Positions 9,463-22,500 of a DNA stretch of 64,000 nucleotides are shown here, piece by piece. Numbering within the stretch: position 1 is the stretch's first letter; each line of letters opens with the position of its first letter. The notes beneath the pieces are model-generated. The model searched no databases and was not told where the DNA came from. It worked only from the letters and a program-made list of their open reading frames with translations. The translations under genes were made by a program, and so were the position numbers. The DNA is from Eopsaltria australis. Its lineage: Eukaryota > Chordata > Aves > Passeriformes > Petroicidae. Location of the stretch: the NCBI GenBank assembly GCA_034509425.1, contig JAVTVJ010000117.1:1736001-1800000 (forward strand), read 5' to 3'.

Positions 9463-12400
9463 CTGAAGCTACCAAGGACTCAAGATCAGCCCCATCTGAT
9501 TACCCAGCAGGGCCAAATGAGCAACTGACCCCTAAGAAACCACCATCATTTCCCACTGTAAACTATTCCTAAATCTTCCCATCCCCTCATCTCTTAGAGA
9601 CAATGATACATCCTGTGGCTCACAGGCTTTGCACAAAAATTGGGTAGGTGAGTCAGAGGATTAGAAAATTCTCTTGCCCCCATCCAGCAGCTTCAAGAGA
9701 ACTTGAAGTTTCTGAGGCAGATTCAGGCATTGTGCTTTGCATTTACCAGTTTCTTAGAGTCACTTTAATTTTGCTGTCTGAGACCTTGGCTTTGTTGTGG
9801 GTACCAATACTTGCACAGATGCTTCTTTTAAATAAAAGGGCACCCAAGACGATGGCAAGTCTATAATTCTGTCATCTGACATTTAAATCAAAATCAATCT
9901 TTCTCTTTGCTCGTTAAACAAAGATAAACAGAAAAGTCCTAAGGTTCTCCAAGTGTCTAACCTAGGTGGGAGGAGGAAAAGTCATGACTGTCCTTGCTTT
10001 CAGGAACATCAGTTAACATTTCCCCCTCCAGTTCTGGCAAGCTTCCCTCTACCCGAGGAGGCAGAGATGTGACTTTAATACTGAACCCACCCGAGGCACT
10101 TCCTGGAGCCACACACGACGCTGAACATATGGACTGGATGCTGCTCTCACGTTGGCACACATGAGGATTAACCTCACCAAGGTCACAGAGAGCCTTAACT
10201 GTACCAGTCATCTCCATGCAGAGTTATTTAATGCAATACCAGGAGGAATTACAGCACCACAGGACACTGGGTCTCCTGTGGGAGAGGCAAACCCTTCCCA
10301 GAGCTGTTTCAGCATAAGAAGGGGTGAGGCACCCACAGGCTTCAGTCACAGCCACCAGTCTGTTCATTTTTGCACTGGATTTGGTTTGAGTTTTGGCATG
10401 GATGAAGCTATGTCCGGTTTAGACTCCTCTCATTTTTTCGTGTCAGAGAAATGCAAAGGATTTAAGACCTAGAACTGTGCAGTGAAATCCCAGTCACAGG
10501 ACAAAAACCAGTTTAGCTGCCATGATGGCTGCTTTCACTTTTTTCTCTCCAGAACATTGGTAAAATGCTATTAAAACAAATCAGCTCTCTGACTTACACC
10601 CTTTTGTGCCTGTTAAAATCATGGTACAAGGTGAGAACCAAGCTACCATGCACTGACTCAGAAAGAATTCTCCCTTGATTGCACAAAAGATGGGAAGCTG
10701 CTCACAAACATTGCACTAATCAACACCAACCAGATTTATTGGTGTCTCTGAAGGGTCTCTAATTTTCTCTCACCATGCATTTCACATTCCCCCTTTTCCT
10801 GGAATCCTAAAGCCTCCAAGAATATTAGCTGTCACTCACCTCACATCTATTTCCCCATAATTCATGGCTTTTTCTGTGCTTTCCTGTAACCCCAGGCAGT
10901 TCAAGGTTGAATTCTGTAATAACTTTGCTCTAGTTTAAACACGTCTGACACCTTAGTGTTGGTCCCAGGTTGGTTACATCTGAATAAAAATGTGTTCAGG
11001 CACCTTACAAGGAGGGAGGATCTGTGAAAAATACATGAAGTCTAGAACAATGAAGTTTGGGAATATGTTAATGAACTGTTCTGATAGCAGGAGGCCCCTC
11101 TGAATTCTTGTGAAATCCATGAAAATAACTGTGTTATTGCAGAAATATCTTCTCAGCAAGCACCTTTCTATTGTAAGTAACAAAACATGATACTTTACAT
11201 ATTCCCAGCAGTTTGAGGCACACCAATATCCTGTAGTTCTACCCCTTATCCAGATATCTGACCCTTTGGGCTTTTAAGAGATTTTCAGTATTTCTTTTTT
11301 CATGTGAAAAACATTACAGATCCTAAACAACAACACTGTTCCACAAAACAACCCAAATTCTCCTGTCCACAAAGCACAGACAAACCCAAGGCAGCAGATG
11401 ACAGTCTGCAAAAATATTTCCTTCCATGGAAGCACTTTTTTAACATATTCCTAAAGATATTGTGGGGTCTCTGAGGCGCAGGACTAAATCTATCTCCCTC
11501 CAGCGGATCCCACAGTGGACTCCTGGCTGTTTAGGATGCCTTTGTCAAACCTACCAATAGAAACACAGGGCTGAAGACATTTTTTAGAAGTCATTTTAAG
11601 AGGTGTTTACTGTGCAGAAATCCAGGGGAATCAACTCCAAGCAACTGGCACAAGATTTGTGCCTTAGGATCTCCAAGTGAAATCCTTACAGAGATGGACT
11701 AACCAGGTACCTCTGGTAGTAAGGAGGCTGAAAGAATGGCCTGAGACCCATAATGTGCTAGAACTTGAGTATTTATTTATTCAAGAGTACAATCCAGGAG
11801 TGAAAAATGTAGGGTCCTACTACAGATCTCCACAGTCTGCTCCAAAATTAATACATGTGTCACACTTACATTAAGGAAAACAGATAAACTGTTCTCTCCT
11901 GGTCTCTCTCACATATGCTATTTCTTCTTGCACGATTACAGGGAATAATCTTATTATGACATTTCGACTGAGAGCCTGCAAATCTCACAATCTCTAGTTA
12001 CAGAATATCAGCAATTTAAAAATGGCATTCAGTTGCTCTGAATATCTTTTACACGTGCTGAACAGAGAATAAAATACTTTATCTGGTTGTGGGAAGTAAC
12101 TCCATGAGGGTAAAGAGCCCCTTTCTCAGCACCAACTCTGCTCTGGACTGTGTCAGAGCTGGTCCCGGGTCGTATGGCAGCACTCAGGGAAGACAAGGAT
12201 CAGGACAATTTCTTTATGGCAGATCTTGCTCTCCATCAGCAAAAGATTTAATTCAGCTTCAAGCCTTCCCTTGGTGCTCAATTAAATCTTCACAGCCTGA
12301 AGCAGACGAACTGCTCCATTTGCCCGCGAGTGTAGCTGTGACAACATCCTAAAAATCTTTACAGCAAGTGTTCTTGAAAGAACAGACCATGTCTGGCCTC

Positions 12401-13814
12401 CGATTACCAGGGGGGATCAGATGTGGGCCTAATCCCTCTTTTGTAGCAGCAGCCGGAGGGCTGAGGCTGCGGAAGTCCCATCACAGAGGTCACCTCACAG
12501 TGGCTTGAAAAGGCTTGTACAGAGAAACCCAACTGTGCAGGTTCCTCTGCTCAGGAGCCAAGCTGGAGCTCTTCCAGACAGCACTGTGCAGAAAGCTGGG
12601 GCAAGATAGGAGTCAGAAGGAAAATTCTGGGGGAAAGGGTGACAGACCAACCTTGCTACTCCTACCCCAGGCAAATGACAGAGTACAGCCAAACTCCTGA
12701 ATGCAGTCAAACCCCCAAATCCCAAACCCCTGCCCTGTCTTCAAAGGACAATCCCACCTTCAAGCTGGAACAACCTCTGCCCATGCCTGCCACTGCTTAC
12801 AGCCATGCGGCCAGAGGAATGGGAGCTGGGCACGTGATGGCAAAGCCACTTAAATAGAATAAATATGGTTAATATGCAAAGGAAATGGTTGGCAGGCTCC
12901 AAACAGGAGAGGCGTTCTCGCGTGGTAATTGGGCTTGGCTGCAGCTCACAGCATCACACCCAGCCTGCCCTGCTGACAGAGGCTTTGCTGGTGCAGATGT
13001 GATGCCTTCACTGTGCAACACATAACAACACACCAGGCTCATAATTCAACGGCTGATAAACCCAGCTAAGCAGGGCCTTGGAGTGAATTGTTCGGAACAG
13101 CAGCCGATTTTTACACTGGCCAATTCATCCAAATGCAAAATTATTGTGCACAACTATTGTACACACAACATCATTTTATCACTGGGGTTCACAATTGGCA
13201 CTTTTGGAGGTATCTCTTCACTCCCACCATTAACAATCCTCAGCAAGCATTCAGGAAGGCAGGCAGTGGGTACTGTCACAGCTAGAGAAGGAAACAGAGG
13301 CAGCAGCTTTAAGCCAGTTGTCTATAATGACCCAACAAAACAAAGGAAAGAAGGAGCTAAACTAAAAGGATTCCCATCCCAAATCTACCCACTGAACCAG
13401 ACTCTCAGGTCAGAGTCTGACCTTCCAGGGAGGTTTGTCTGTCCCTCTAAATGTTTCTAGAGAGAGAGATAAAGGCAGGATAACATGAGCATGGCTACTC
13501 TGAAGTTCTGACTTCTCACATGGCTTTCAGGAGAAACCTCCTCCTTCCAGCTTTTGAGAACTAGTTTTAATTTTGCTGCAGGTGCAGGAGGCTCTTTTTG
13601 TAGGGAGGGACAGATCTACTGGAGCACACAGCAGCTCTGGCTGCCCCCAGTCTCCTTTCCCAGTCCTACAGTCCTGAGAGAGGACTCCACGGGATGCAGT
13701 TGAAAAGCCTGCGAGGCTTCCTGAGCTTGGCAGGTAGTGCCAAAAATGAAGACGATAAGGTAACAATACATTAGTCACACATTTGTGTAAGAAGCAATTA
13801 TTATTATGAATCTA
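9463..13814. other. Intronic non-coding DNA
   Basis: About 4.3 kb with no recognised gene or element. Purely AT-rich and mixed stretches alternate, and short open frames lack supporting features. Part of it may be old repeat sequence too diverged to name by eye. Confidence 0.5.
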
Positions 13815-14126
13815 AATTGGGGGATGAGAGGCTGGGGAGCAGCTCTGCAGGGAGAGATTTGGGCTGGTGGCAAATTGAATATGAGTCAGCAGTGAGTCCT
13901 GGCAGCCTAAAGGTTTTTCATGGACAGGGTGGTCAGTCATGGAACAGGTTTCCCAGGGAAGTGTTCATGGCACCAACCTGTCAGAGTTCAAGGAGTGTCT
14001 GGATAATGATCTTTCCCATATGGTTCAGTTTTATATAGTCCTGAGAAGAGCAAGGAGTTGGATTCATTGGCCTTTATAAGTCCTTTTGTAATTGAGATAT
14101 TCCATGAATTTATTCTAAGATTCTGT
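13815..14126 (+). mobile_element. CR1 LINE fragment with internal deletion
   Basis: The first part (GGCTGGGGAGCAGCTCTGCA, then ATGAGTCAGCAGTGAG) matches the CR1 coding end. It then jumps directly to the 3' UTR (ATGGACAGGGTGGTCAG, GGAACAGGTTTCCCAGGGAA) and finishes with a decayed terminus ending AAGATTCTG at about 14124. Several hundred bases between the two parts are missing. Confidence 0.85.
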
Positions 14127-17100
14127 GTCAGTGCGGGTACTTCTAGGATTACTGATCCCACATGTGGGACTGGTTCCTACTGAGAACTTGGGGTGGAGGC
14201 TAGAACATGACTCACTGATACTTCTAATTGAAAGAGCAAACTGCAAGATTGGTTTCAGCTTCAAACATCTCATAATTTTCACCTAATGCTGCAGTAGCAC
14301 CCATACTAGAAGGAAAAAAAAAAAGAAAAAAAAAATCAAACCTCTTTATTTGTCTTTGCTAGGATTCACTATTTAATTTCCTCTTCCCACCAAACATCGT
14401 TTTGCTGAAGATAATGGTCTCTTATGATTCTGATAAAGTAGTGGCACTTCTGAATAGTCAAATCAAAGAAGAAAAAGAAAAGAAATGAATCTGTTGATGA
14501 AAAGCTGAATGATTCAGACAAGGGAATTGATTGTTTAAGTCAATTCCATCAGAATGTGAATGTTACTGTTGTTCTTCAATTTTGCTATCTTTTATTGAAA
14601 CCTTATTGTCTGTAAAGTAAAAAAAAATCATTATCTTAACAAAATATCAATAGAGACTTAATTCTGCATCATTCCTGTGGAATTCCTTGGTCATTCTGAA
14701 CACATTTTTTACTACATACTTAAAAGAAGTACTTCAACATATATTTTCTCATTATTCTTGTACTAAAACCTCCTTGAGTTAGAAGTGTGTCTATCTGAAA
14801 CACATATTTTTCACAGTGTTTTATGTTTTTTATAGTCTTCAAGATGAAAAGCATAAAAATGTCATTTTCTTATCCTGTTTTATAAAATATCTTTTAACCA
14901 GAATAAAATATGATTTGTACTTTCACATTCAATGAGGTACAGGAGTTGGGGTTTTTTTACAGTCATTAAACAGGCCAAGTTTAACTAGATACTGGCTAAC
15001 AAACAGCACCTTTTGAAAGTAATATATTGTCATGAATGAGATCCACAAATACTGTTACAGTTTTACTTGGTATCATTGTCCTTTTAATCTAACACAGCAT
15101 TACTGGTTATGGTATTTGGATGTCTTCACCACAACCTAATTATTTCTTGTTTACACACCACTGCCTGAAAGTCTGTTAATTTTTTATCATTTACCAAAAA
15201 TTTAGAAAATACGTTTTAAAGAAGAAAAAGCGAGGCACTCCAACTCCATCCCCACTGAGCTCCATGGTTACAGAGAAGGAGGTGGGTAAGAAATGCCAGA
15301 CCAGCCAATTTCAGATCAGTTCTGCTCCAGTTGATGTTTTCCTGCAACAGATGTCAAAGCCTCTCTGATGTCCACCAGTATTATCCTGCTGTCCAGTAGC
15401 TGCAGTGACCCTGGGGCACAGCCTGCAGGGGGCTGAACTGACATCAAAAGTAGTGGTTGAAGAATGTGCTCCAGTTCTCAAAATTCCTACACTGCTCCCA
15501 CTGATTAGAAAAACATAATGTGCCTACTGTTTCCTCTCATGCTGATAGAGAACCTCCCGAGAGCATCTTGGAGATTTGCCTTGGGTGACACACACAGCAT
15601 GGAGCGCCACCAGAAAATGTCTGCTTGCCACATGGAACAGGCAATGTCCTGAGAACATTTCCACTGACAGGGTTACTCATCAGAGCTTGAGCTCAGACTT
15701 GCCAAATGGTCTCACACCATCTCCCACTCTGCCTCAAATCTAGATTAAATAAATCTACTCTCAAGTGAAGAAACTCCTCACTGGACAAGAAGAAACCACC
15801 CCAAATGCTACTACCTGCCCATTAAAAGCATTTAGGTGACTTGAATCACATTGGGTGAGAGATTTCAAGTCTGTGCTCAAGCAGGACAGGTACAGTCAGA
15901 CTGCATAAAATGGAGAGGGAAACACCAGAAAATAAACCTTGGTAAGTACACAGTCCATTGTAAAAATCTAGCCCAGGTGCCAAAAACAAATCCAATAAAG
16001 AATCCATCAGTCTGTGCACTTCGCAGCTGAATACACAATACATTAAAAAGGAGGAAAGATTGTGTCTATGGCAAAGCAAATAGAGGCTGAGAAAGGAAAA
16101 TGCCACCATTCTGAAATGGGAACTCTTTACAAATAAATTGACACCCCCACAGCTCCTGAGCTGCACTTTGCTTTCTGTTCATTGATGTCCCAGGACTCGG
16201 CCAAGACCTTGCTGACAACATAAAGATTTCTGTCTTCTCCTTCATCTCAGTAAGGCCAATGACACCATCCCAATGTCACTGTATCGTTAACCTAACACAG
16301 TAACACAGGCTTGGGAGATGAGTTCTAGCAATAGATTAGCACCTCCTCCCATAATCCTTCACATGAAACCCGTGTAATTTGAAGACCCCCTACAAAAAAC
16401 CAGTTTAGTGGCTGTATCATCCCTCTCCTCCACAGTACCCACTGGGTTGCCCAAAAAAACCCTCAAGGTTGATCCTACAGTCCCCACACTGCAGTGTAAC
16501 TGATGCTGCTATTCTCTGCAGCTCATTTTTCTTTATCAAAATAATCCACCCTTTTGGGGAAGAAGGGAAGAGGAGTGGGATGGTAGGAGGAATTGATCCA
16601 AAATTCCCCAACAAAACCAGAAGAAAAACACAGGCTTAATCAATCACATCCCTCAAACCTGCAGAAATCCTAACAACCCAGCCAGAAATAAGCGTTACCT
16701 AGAAACATGAGAATGCACTCCCAAAAAGTGGGAGTTTGGTTTGGCCAGGAACCCAGAGTTAATAGGAACATCCAACAGGAGGATGCACAAAAGGACCAAG
16801 CACAAGTGTCCCTCCTGCCTTTTATACCCTCCCTCCAGTGATGGCCTGTACTGATCCAGGCAGCCTAAATGTGTCTGTACACTCTCAGCCATTGGCAAAT
16901 CTCTCTCAACCTGAAGCTTCTCCTACAAAAGCCGACACCAAAAATAAAGCAGACAAAATTGTTTAAGATACAGTTTGAGGGGTTTTATTTCCTTTCCTGT
17001 TTTGTGTTCGGGTTTTTGTTTGGTTGGGGTTTTTTTCCTGTTATCCCAGAGTCCACAACAGGTTTAACAACTGGTTGACCAGAGAGGACCTGGGGCTGCA

Positions 17101-17230
17101 GGATTTTTTGCATTGCAGGTGGTAATGGATACCTTATTCTACAAATAAAACCCAAAAGAACCTAAAAAAATATTCTTAAAAGCACCTAAAATAGAGGAAG
17201 GGGCACATTTTTGCTGAAGATCAGAAAATC
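14127..17230. other. Intronic non-coding DNA, AT-rich
   Basis: About 3.1 kb, strongly AT-rich between 14280 and 15230, with an A-rich stretch at 14311-14333. No gene or nameable element was seen. Confidence 0.5.
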
Positions 17231-17299
17231 TTTACTTATCTATGGCTTTATTGGGGAGAGAAATAGAGGGAAAAGAGGTGGAAAAATTAAGAAAAAGAG

Positions 17300-17445
17300 G
17301 CTTTGAGGGGCTGCCGGTGCGGGCAGGGAGCGGATGCCGGAGCGCCTCTGGGGGGAGCTCGGGATCCGCGCTTCCCCCCCCACCGGGCCGGCTCCATCTC
17401 GCCGTCCCTGCCGTGAAATTAGGAAAGGAGGGGAACGCAGCCTCC
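17300..17445. promoter_or_regulatory. Isolated intronic CpG islet
   Basis: About 13 CpG dinucleotides fall within roughly 125 bp (17310-17435), in surroundings that are almost CpG-free for kilobases. It could be an alternative promoter of KCNK9, the promoter of a non-coding transcript, or an enhancer kept unmethylated. No TATA box or clear first exon can be defined. Confidence 0.4.
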
Positions 17446-17667
17446 TGTCCCCTTTGTCTCTTGCTCGATAAAAAAAAGCATCCTCCTCCCCTGGAAATTC
17501 AGTCTGGAAATGCGCGTATCTGGTTGACAGCGTTTTGTCAGCTTGCTTGAAATAAATAGAAAAAGGAGGGCTGAGCAAACCCCGTTCAGCCAATGTTGCT
17601 CTCAACAACAGGGTCTCTTTTGGGTCGTACCAGTTGTGCCTGTGATTGAGATCATGCACACGAGGAC

Positions 17668-17712
17668 TAAGGCACCCCGAGGCACCCCAAGGCACCTCAA
17701 GGCATCTCAAGC
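17668..17712 (+). repeat. Short 10-bp tandem repeat (AAGGCACCYC)
   Basis: Four imperfect copies of a unit around AAGGCACCCC/AAGGCACCTC in a row. It is about 230 bp from the CpG islet and has no obvious function. Confidence 0.7.
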
Positions 17713-19360
17713 ACTGTCATGACTATCAGCACTGATACTGAAGTTGGTGACACGTTATCCACCAGCTCCTGTGTCATCTCTCAGAGCCTCAGGAATTTTG
17801 AACAGCTTCTGAATTAATCAATCTCAAAATCTTCTACCCTCATCACTCAGCATCTATCCCATCTAATTCTGTCAGTATTGTCACTGAGGACTAGAGGAGT
17901 GTGTTCATTTGCCTCGGTGAAATGAAGTTCCTTGAACACCTCTTGCTCAGAAGAGCCTACAGGGAACACGCATTAAGCATCCCCTCACAGAAGGGGAGAG
18001 GCAAATCTGTGACCCTTCTATCCCCAAAGTCCTTGCCAGTCTGTGGGATTTAATTCTGATGATCCTTGATGTCAGTTAAGCTGAGTTTGGAAAAAGCCAT
18101 GCTCCCCAAAAGCAGAGGAAAACAGGAGGTAGTTGGCCAGTATGTTCCTTCTCCACTTCAGCCTCAGCTACAGATGTGGCTTTTGGTTCCAGAACTCCCC
18201 CATTCATTGTGGCACTTTCTGATGTAATTGCACCACTCCTGCACTCACACTTGCATCAGGAAAGGCAAAATTAAAAACTTAAATCACTGATTAAATATAA
18301 CCAGCATGAATGTGAAAAAATGAGAGGCAAAATGCTCACTTGTGATTGTTTTTCCAGAGTACTCACTGGCCCAGAAAGGGAGCATAATGAATTGCACGAG
18401 GTAAGGAACTCCAAAGAAAGGCATGAGAAATTATTTCAGTGTTGGAAAGAACTGGCTAACAAGAGGAGATTAAATCAGCCAATTACACATATTCTTGGAC
18501 AAATATAACCTATGCTGAGGACTTTATAGCAGCCTCTAAATATTGGAAAGATGCAAACATTTTACTAGAGATAGTAAAACTACCAAGAACTGATGGAATT
18601 TATGAAATACAAAAGGCCAGCTAAAGATTAGGAGCCCTCTCCCAGCTCAGGGTTTATGCATCAGTGGCACCGTCTGTCGAGGAAAGTGATCTTTCCCAGG
18701 AAAAGCAAAGATTTAATTTAATGAAAACGTAGTCTCTAAGAACAGTCTGACATCTGCGAGGATTCAGCTGGAATCAGCAGAGGAACCTTCAGACTCTGGC
18801 GTGCAGCTTCACACTAACTGCTCAACATAGCATGTTTGCAAATTGTAATGCTGCTGTTACAACTGATACTGTGCAATTTTTCAGCAGCTCCACACTAAGG
18901 GAGGAAAAAAAACATCGCTCCAGCTACAAAAGGAAGCATTGGTGACAGATCCCTTGCTGAAGGCTTTTCATTCCTTTTTTCTAATATTCATCCAGATGGA
19001 TTCACAGTCCCTTTCTCTTGCTGCTATGATCCTCTGGAAGGGAAAGGGATGAAGACAGAAATTAGGGGTCTGAAAATTATCATGGTTAGGAGACAGCTTT
19101 GCAGAAAAGAATTTGGGGTCCTGGTGGGCAGCAAGTGGAAGAGGAGCCAGCAGTGTGCTCTTGCAGTGACCAGGGTTGACCACACCAGTTGCATTAGTGA
19201 GAGGAACAAGGGCAGGTCAAGGGAAGGGAGAGCTGTGTACCCAGAGGTGCACTGCAAAACAGGAGGCAATGGTGACAAATTGCAGACAGAGAAACTCAAG
19301 GATCAAAATCTTTACAACAAACAGTTGACAGGGGCAGAGAAGCTGCACCATCTCAGCTGG
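17713..19360. other. Intronic non-coding DNA
   Basis: No gene, tandem array or recognisable element in about 1.6 kb. Confidence 0.5.
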
Positions 19361-19505
19361 GTGAAAATCTGCCTTGGAGATGATCAAAACACAACTGGAT
19401 AAGGCCCTAACCTAACTCAGGACTTGGGCTAATTGGAGGAGAGGCTTGGACTGATGCCCAACAGAGGGACCTTCCATCTTAAGCCATTCTATGGTATCTA
19501 CAAAA
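19361..19505 (+). mobile_element. CR1 LINE 3' fragment
   Basis: The blocks TTGGAGATGATCAAAACACA, ACTGGATAAGGCCCT, TTGGACTGATG and GGGACCTTCCATCTTAAGCC then ATTCTATGG follow the order of the CR1 3' UTR. About 140 bp remain, diverged and truncated. Confidence 0.8.
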
Positions 19506-22500
19506 GGAACTTACTGAACCAAAAACAGAGCAAAATCAGGAGCAAGTGCACTCAGAAGCACAAAATGGATTTAGAAATGTATCAGAAACAACCCTACAAA
19601 ATCATTCTCCTTCCCCTCTCCATAAGACTGTTAAAGACCCCAATATCCACCCAAAATCTCAGAGGCAAAAATGGAAATCTAATGCCACCTTTGCATGCTC
19701 ACCTTTGAAAATCACTGTCTGAGCTGCTGCCTTCAGGACACAGCACTTCCCAAACTAAAGATTCTGTATTGCACAAGTGGGAATTCCATACAACCCTCCA
19801 AAAAGAGGAATAATACCTAACAACATACATACAGGAGTTTTCCTTCTTCTTCACCACAAGATAGGCACAGATGCATCAGCTTGCCACCACAGTGATCTTT
19901 AAATATGAGTGTGGGAGCCAGGAAAAAGCAGGTAAGCCAAAAGTTACCACCATGTCAAAGTAAAAAACAATCCCTTCTTTCTCAAGGTGGCACATGCCCA
20001 AATTTGTTCTGATTTTGTTTAGAGAGACAAGTTTTTACTATTCTTAGCACAGTAAGGTCACTGTGGGAGGGAATGAACCAGGATCTAAGCTGGCTCATGT
20101 ATCACCAATAAAGATGCTTCCCATGTGCTGATTGCAGGATATTACTGGAGGCAACAGTTGAGAGGGAGAAAGCACTGCTTTATTTCCAGAACCCAGCTAA
20201 GTTTATGTGGTTGGCAGGAGGGAAAAAAGTATCACCACTGCTGACTTGAAAACCGAGCAAACCCAGCCTAGAAGTCATTGAGGGGGAAAAAACTTGGAGT
20301 CCCAAGATGCCTTTTATAGAAGCACTTTATCATGGATAAACACACTTTGGAATGAGGCATTTTTCCCACTCCGCCTTCTTTGTGTCGATGTTATGTTTCT
20401 ACCAGGAATAAGAAGCTTCTCACGGCTTTTTTTTTTTTTCCTTTGGTCAGTTAGAGAAGAACCAGCCTTTGCTAAGTGCCCTCATCCCTACCTCACCAGG
20501 GACATTTCTGGAGTCCTTATGGCTTGAAAGCCAACTAAGAGTAAATGGCTCTGTATCATAACCCGGTCCCAACCCATCACAGAGACGAACTGTCAGGCTC
20601 GTTCAGGTTGGCTGAGTCACAACATCATTGCTTTCATCTTCGTGATGAATATCAGGGATAAAAGAAAAAGCACTACAGTTACATTATTCCTGCTCACAGA
20701 ATATTGGAAAATGTATTAAATTGCTTCACACTGGCTGAAACACAGTACTTGGCTCCCCGAAGTTTTTTGTAATGGAGTTCCTACTTCAATAGCCATGGGT
20801 GTGTTCTGGGGGAGTCCTCACCTGCTCATCAGGTCCCACCTGCCAGCTGCCTCCCCCCATGTCCAGGATCTCTGTCACTGGATTCACAGTTTTAGAAACA
20901 ATTTCTTAGGCTCTTTCAGAGTTGCCCAGGCTTAGAAGTGGCCATGAAATGTGACTTCCTCTAGCAGATATAATAATGAGGTAGATATTCAGATTACCTT
21001 CTGGGGCTGCCCAGCAGTAACAACTCTTCCAGGAGCAGTCACTGTCCTGCCTGCACACAGATCTACAGCAAATTTGTGAGGACAGACCTGTTTCCATCAC
21101 TTGAGCTGTACAAGGCATTCACTCTTTTCTCTTTTGCTCTGCCTGCTTAGATTTTACCAAAGAATGCAGAACTCAGGGTGCACTTCTGAATCCCCGTTGC
21201 ATTTTCAGGGACATATTTAAGGAGCCTTCACTCATTTTAGGAACAAAATTGACTGCACTGGAATTGTACTTAACTTCAGCATTAGAAAGCATTCCCTTGC
21301 AGCAACAAGGACAGATATTGAATATACTGCCATTTCACAGTATTTTTTAGTTAAACTCTCAGTTCAGCCCTTGCTCCCCTGCTTAGGAACATGCTGGTTT
21401 TGGCATAGGGCATTCCTTCGGACCAGGATGAAACATCAGGCTGGAAAGCATCATCATTAAGCTGAATTTCATTCACAAAGGACTTGATCCCACCATCAAG
21501 CTTCCAAAAGAACTATTCCCTTCCCTATCCCTTGAACTTGTTCCTCACTTTGCATCTTACTGAGCCATTAGCAGAGACATAACATGAATCTCACCCAAGT
21601 CTGTCTTTACCACCAGACCAGTCCATCTACTCCTGTTCTCTTTGGAGCAATGACAGGTACAAAGAAGGACCATGCCAGGAAAAGAGACCGATAGGAAAAC
21701 CAAGAGAAATTCGTGCAAACACCATCACAACCGTGCTGTTAAACCCAAGCAGCCACATTCTGCCACAGTCCCATTAAAGCACTGCCATGGGCTTCATTAC
21801 TCAGGAATAAAAAGTCACAGGGCAGGAAAAGCATTCTTCTCCTGTGTTAGGATTAAAGAGTCTCAGTTTTCTGCAAAACCTGAAGCCCAAGTTTTTCTGG
21901 GAATATTAGGGAATGTCTCAGGCTAGTGGTGAGTTTTAGAGGCAGTTGAATAGTTCGAGCAAGCATTAACTGGCACTTATTTATAGCCACCACTGCTCAC
22001 CTACCATGTGCTGTATCAACCCTTCAGCATCAGAGCCCAGGCAGAAATTCTATGGACTACGTGCAACATGGGCTAAGGATCCAAAAGGCAGATTGGGATG
22101 TTGGAGGGTTTGGAGGGTTAAAAGAGGAGCAGTTAACTTGAGATATATATTAAAAAAAAAAAAAAAATTAAAAAAAATTGGAGTTATGCATAGGGAATGA
22201 GTCTATTAGTGAGTGCTTCAGCAAGAAAAAACAGCCTGGAGGTCTGCAGACCACAAGGCTACTTTTTTTCCAAGATTGGCTCAGACCACTCTATTTCCTA
22301 CTCTGCAAACTACAGGTTCTCTCTTTTGTGCTTCGTTAAGTAGGATGATTTTTATGCTGTTTTTTTCCTGACCCACAAGCCAGCATAAAGAATGACTGAT
22401 TATAAGCTTTTTCATTGTTCTGTTGTATGAGCTGGGGATACTATTAAATAAATGCCATTTCTAGCCTGTTTGTGGCCACATGAGACACCAGGCATTTCTC

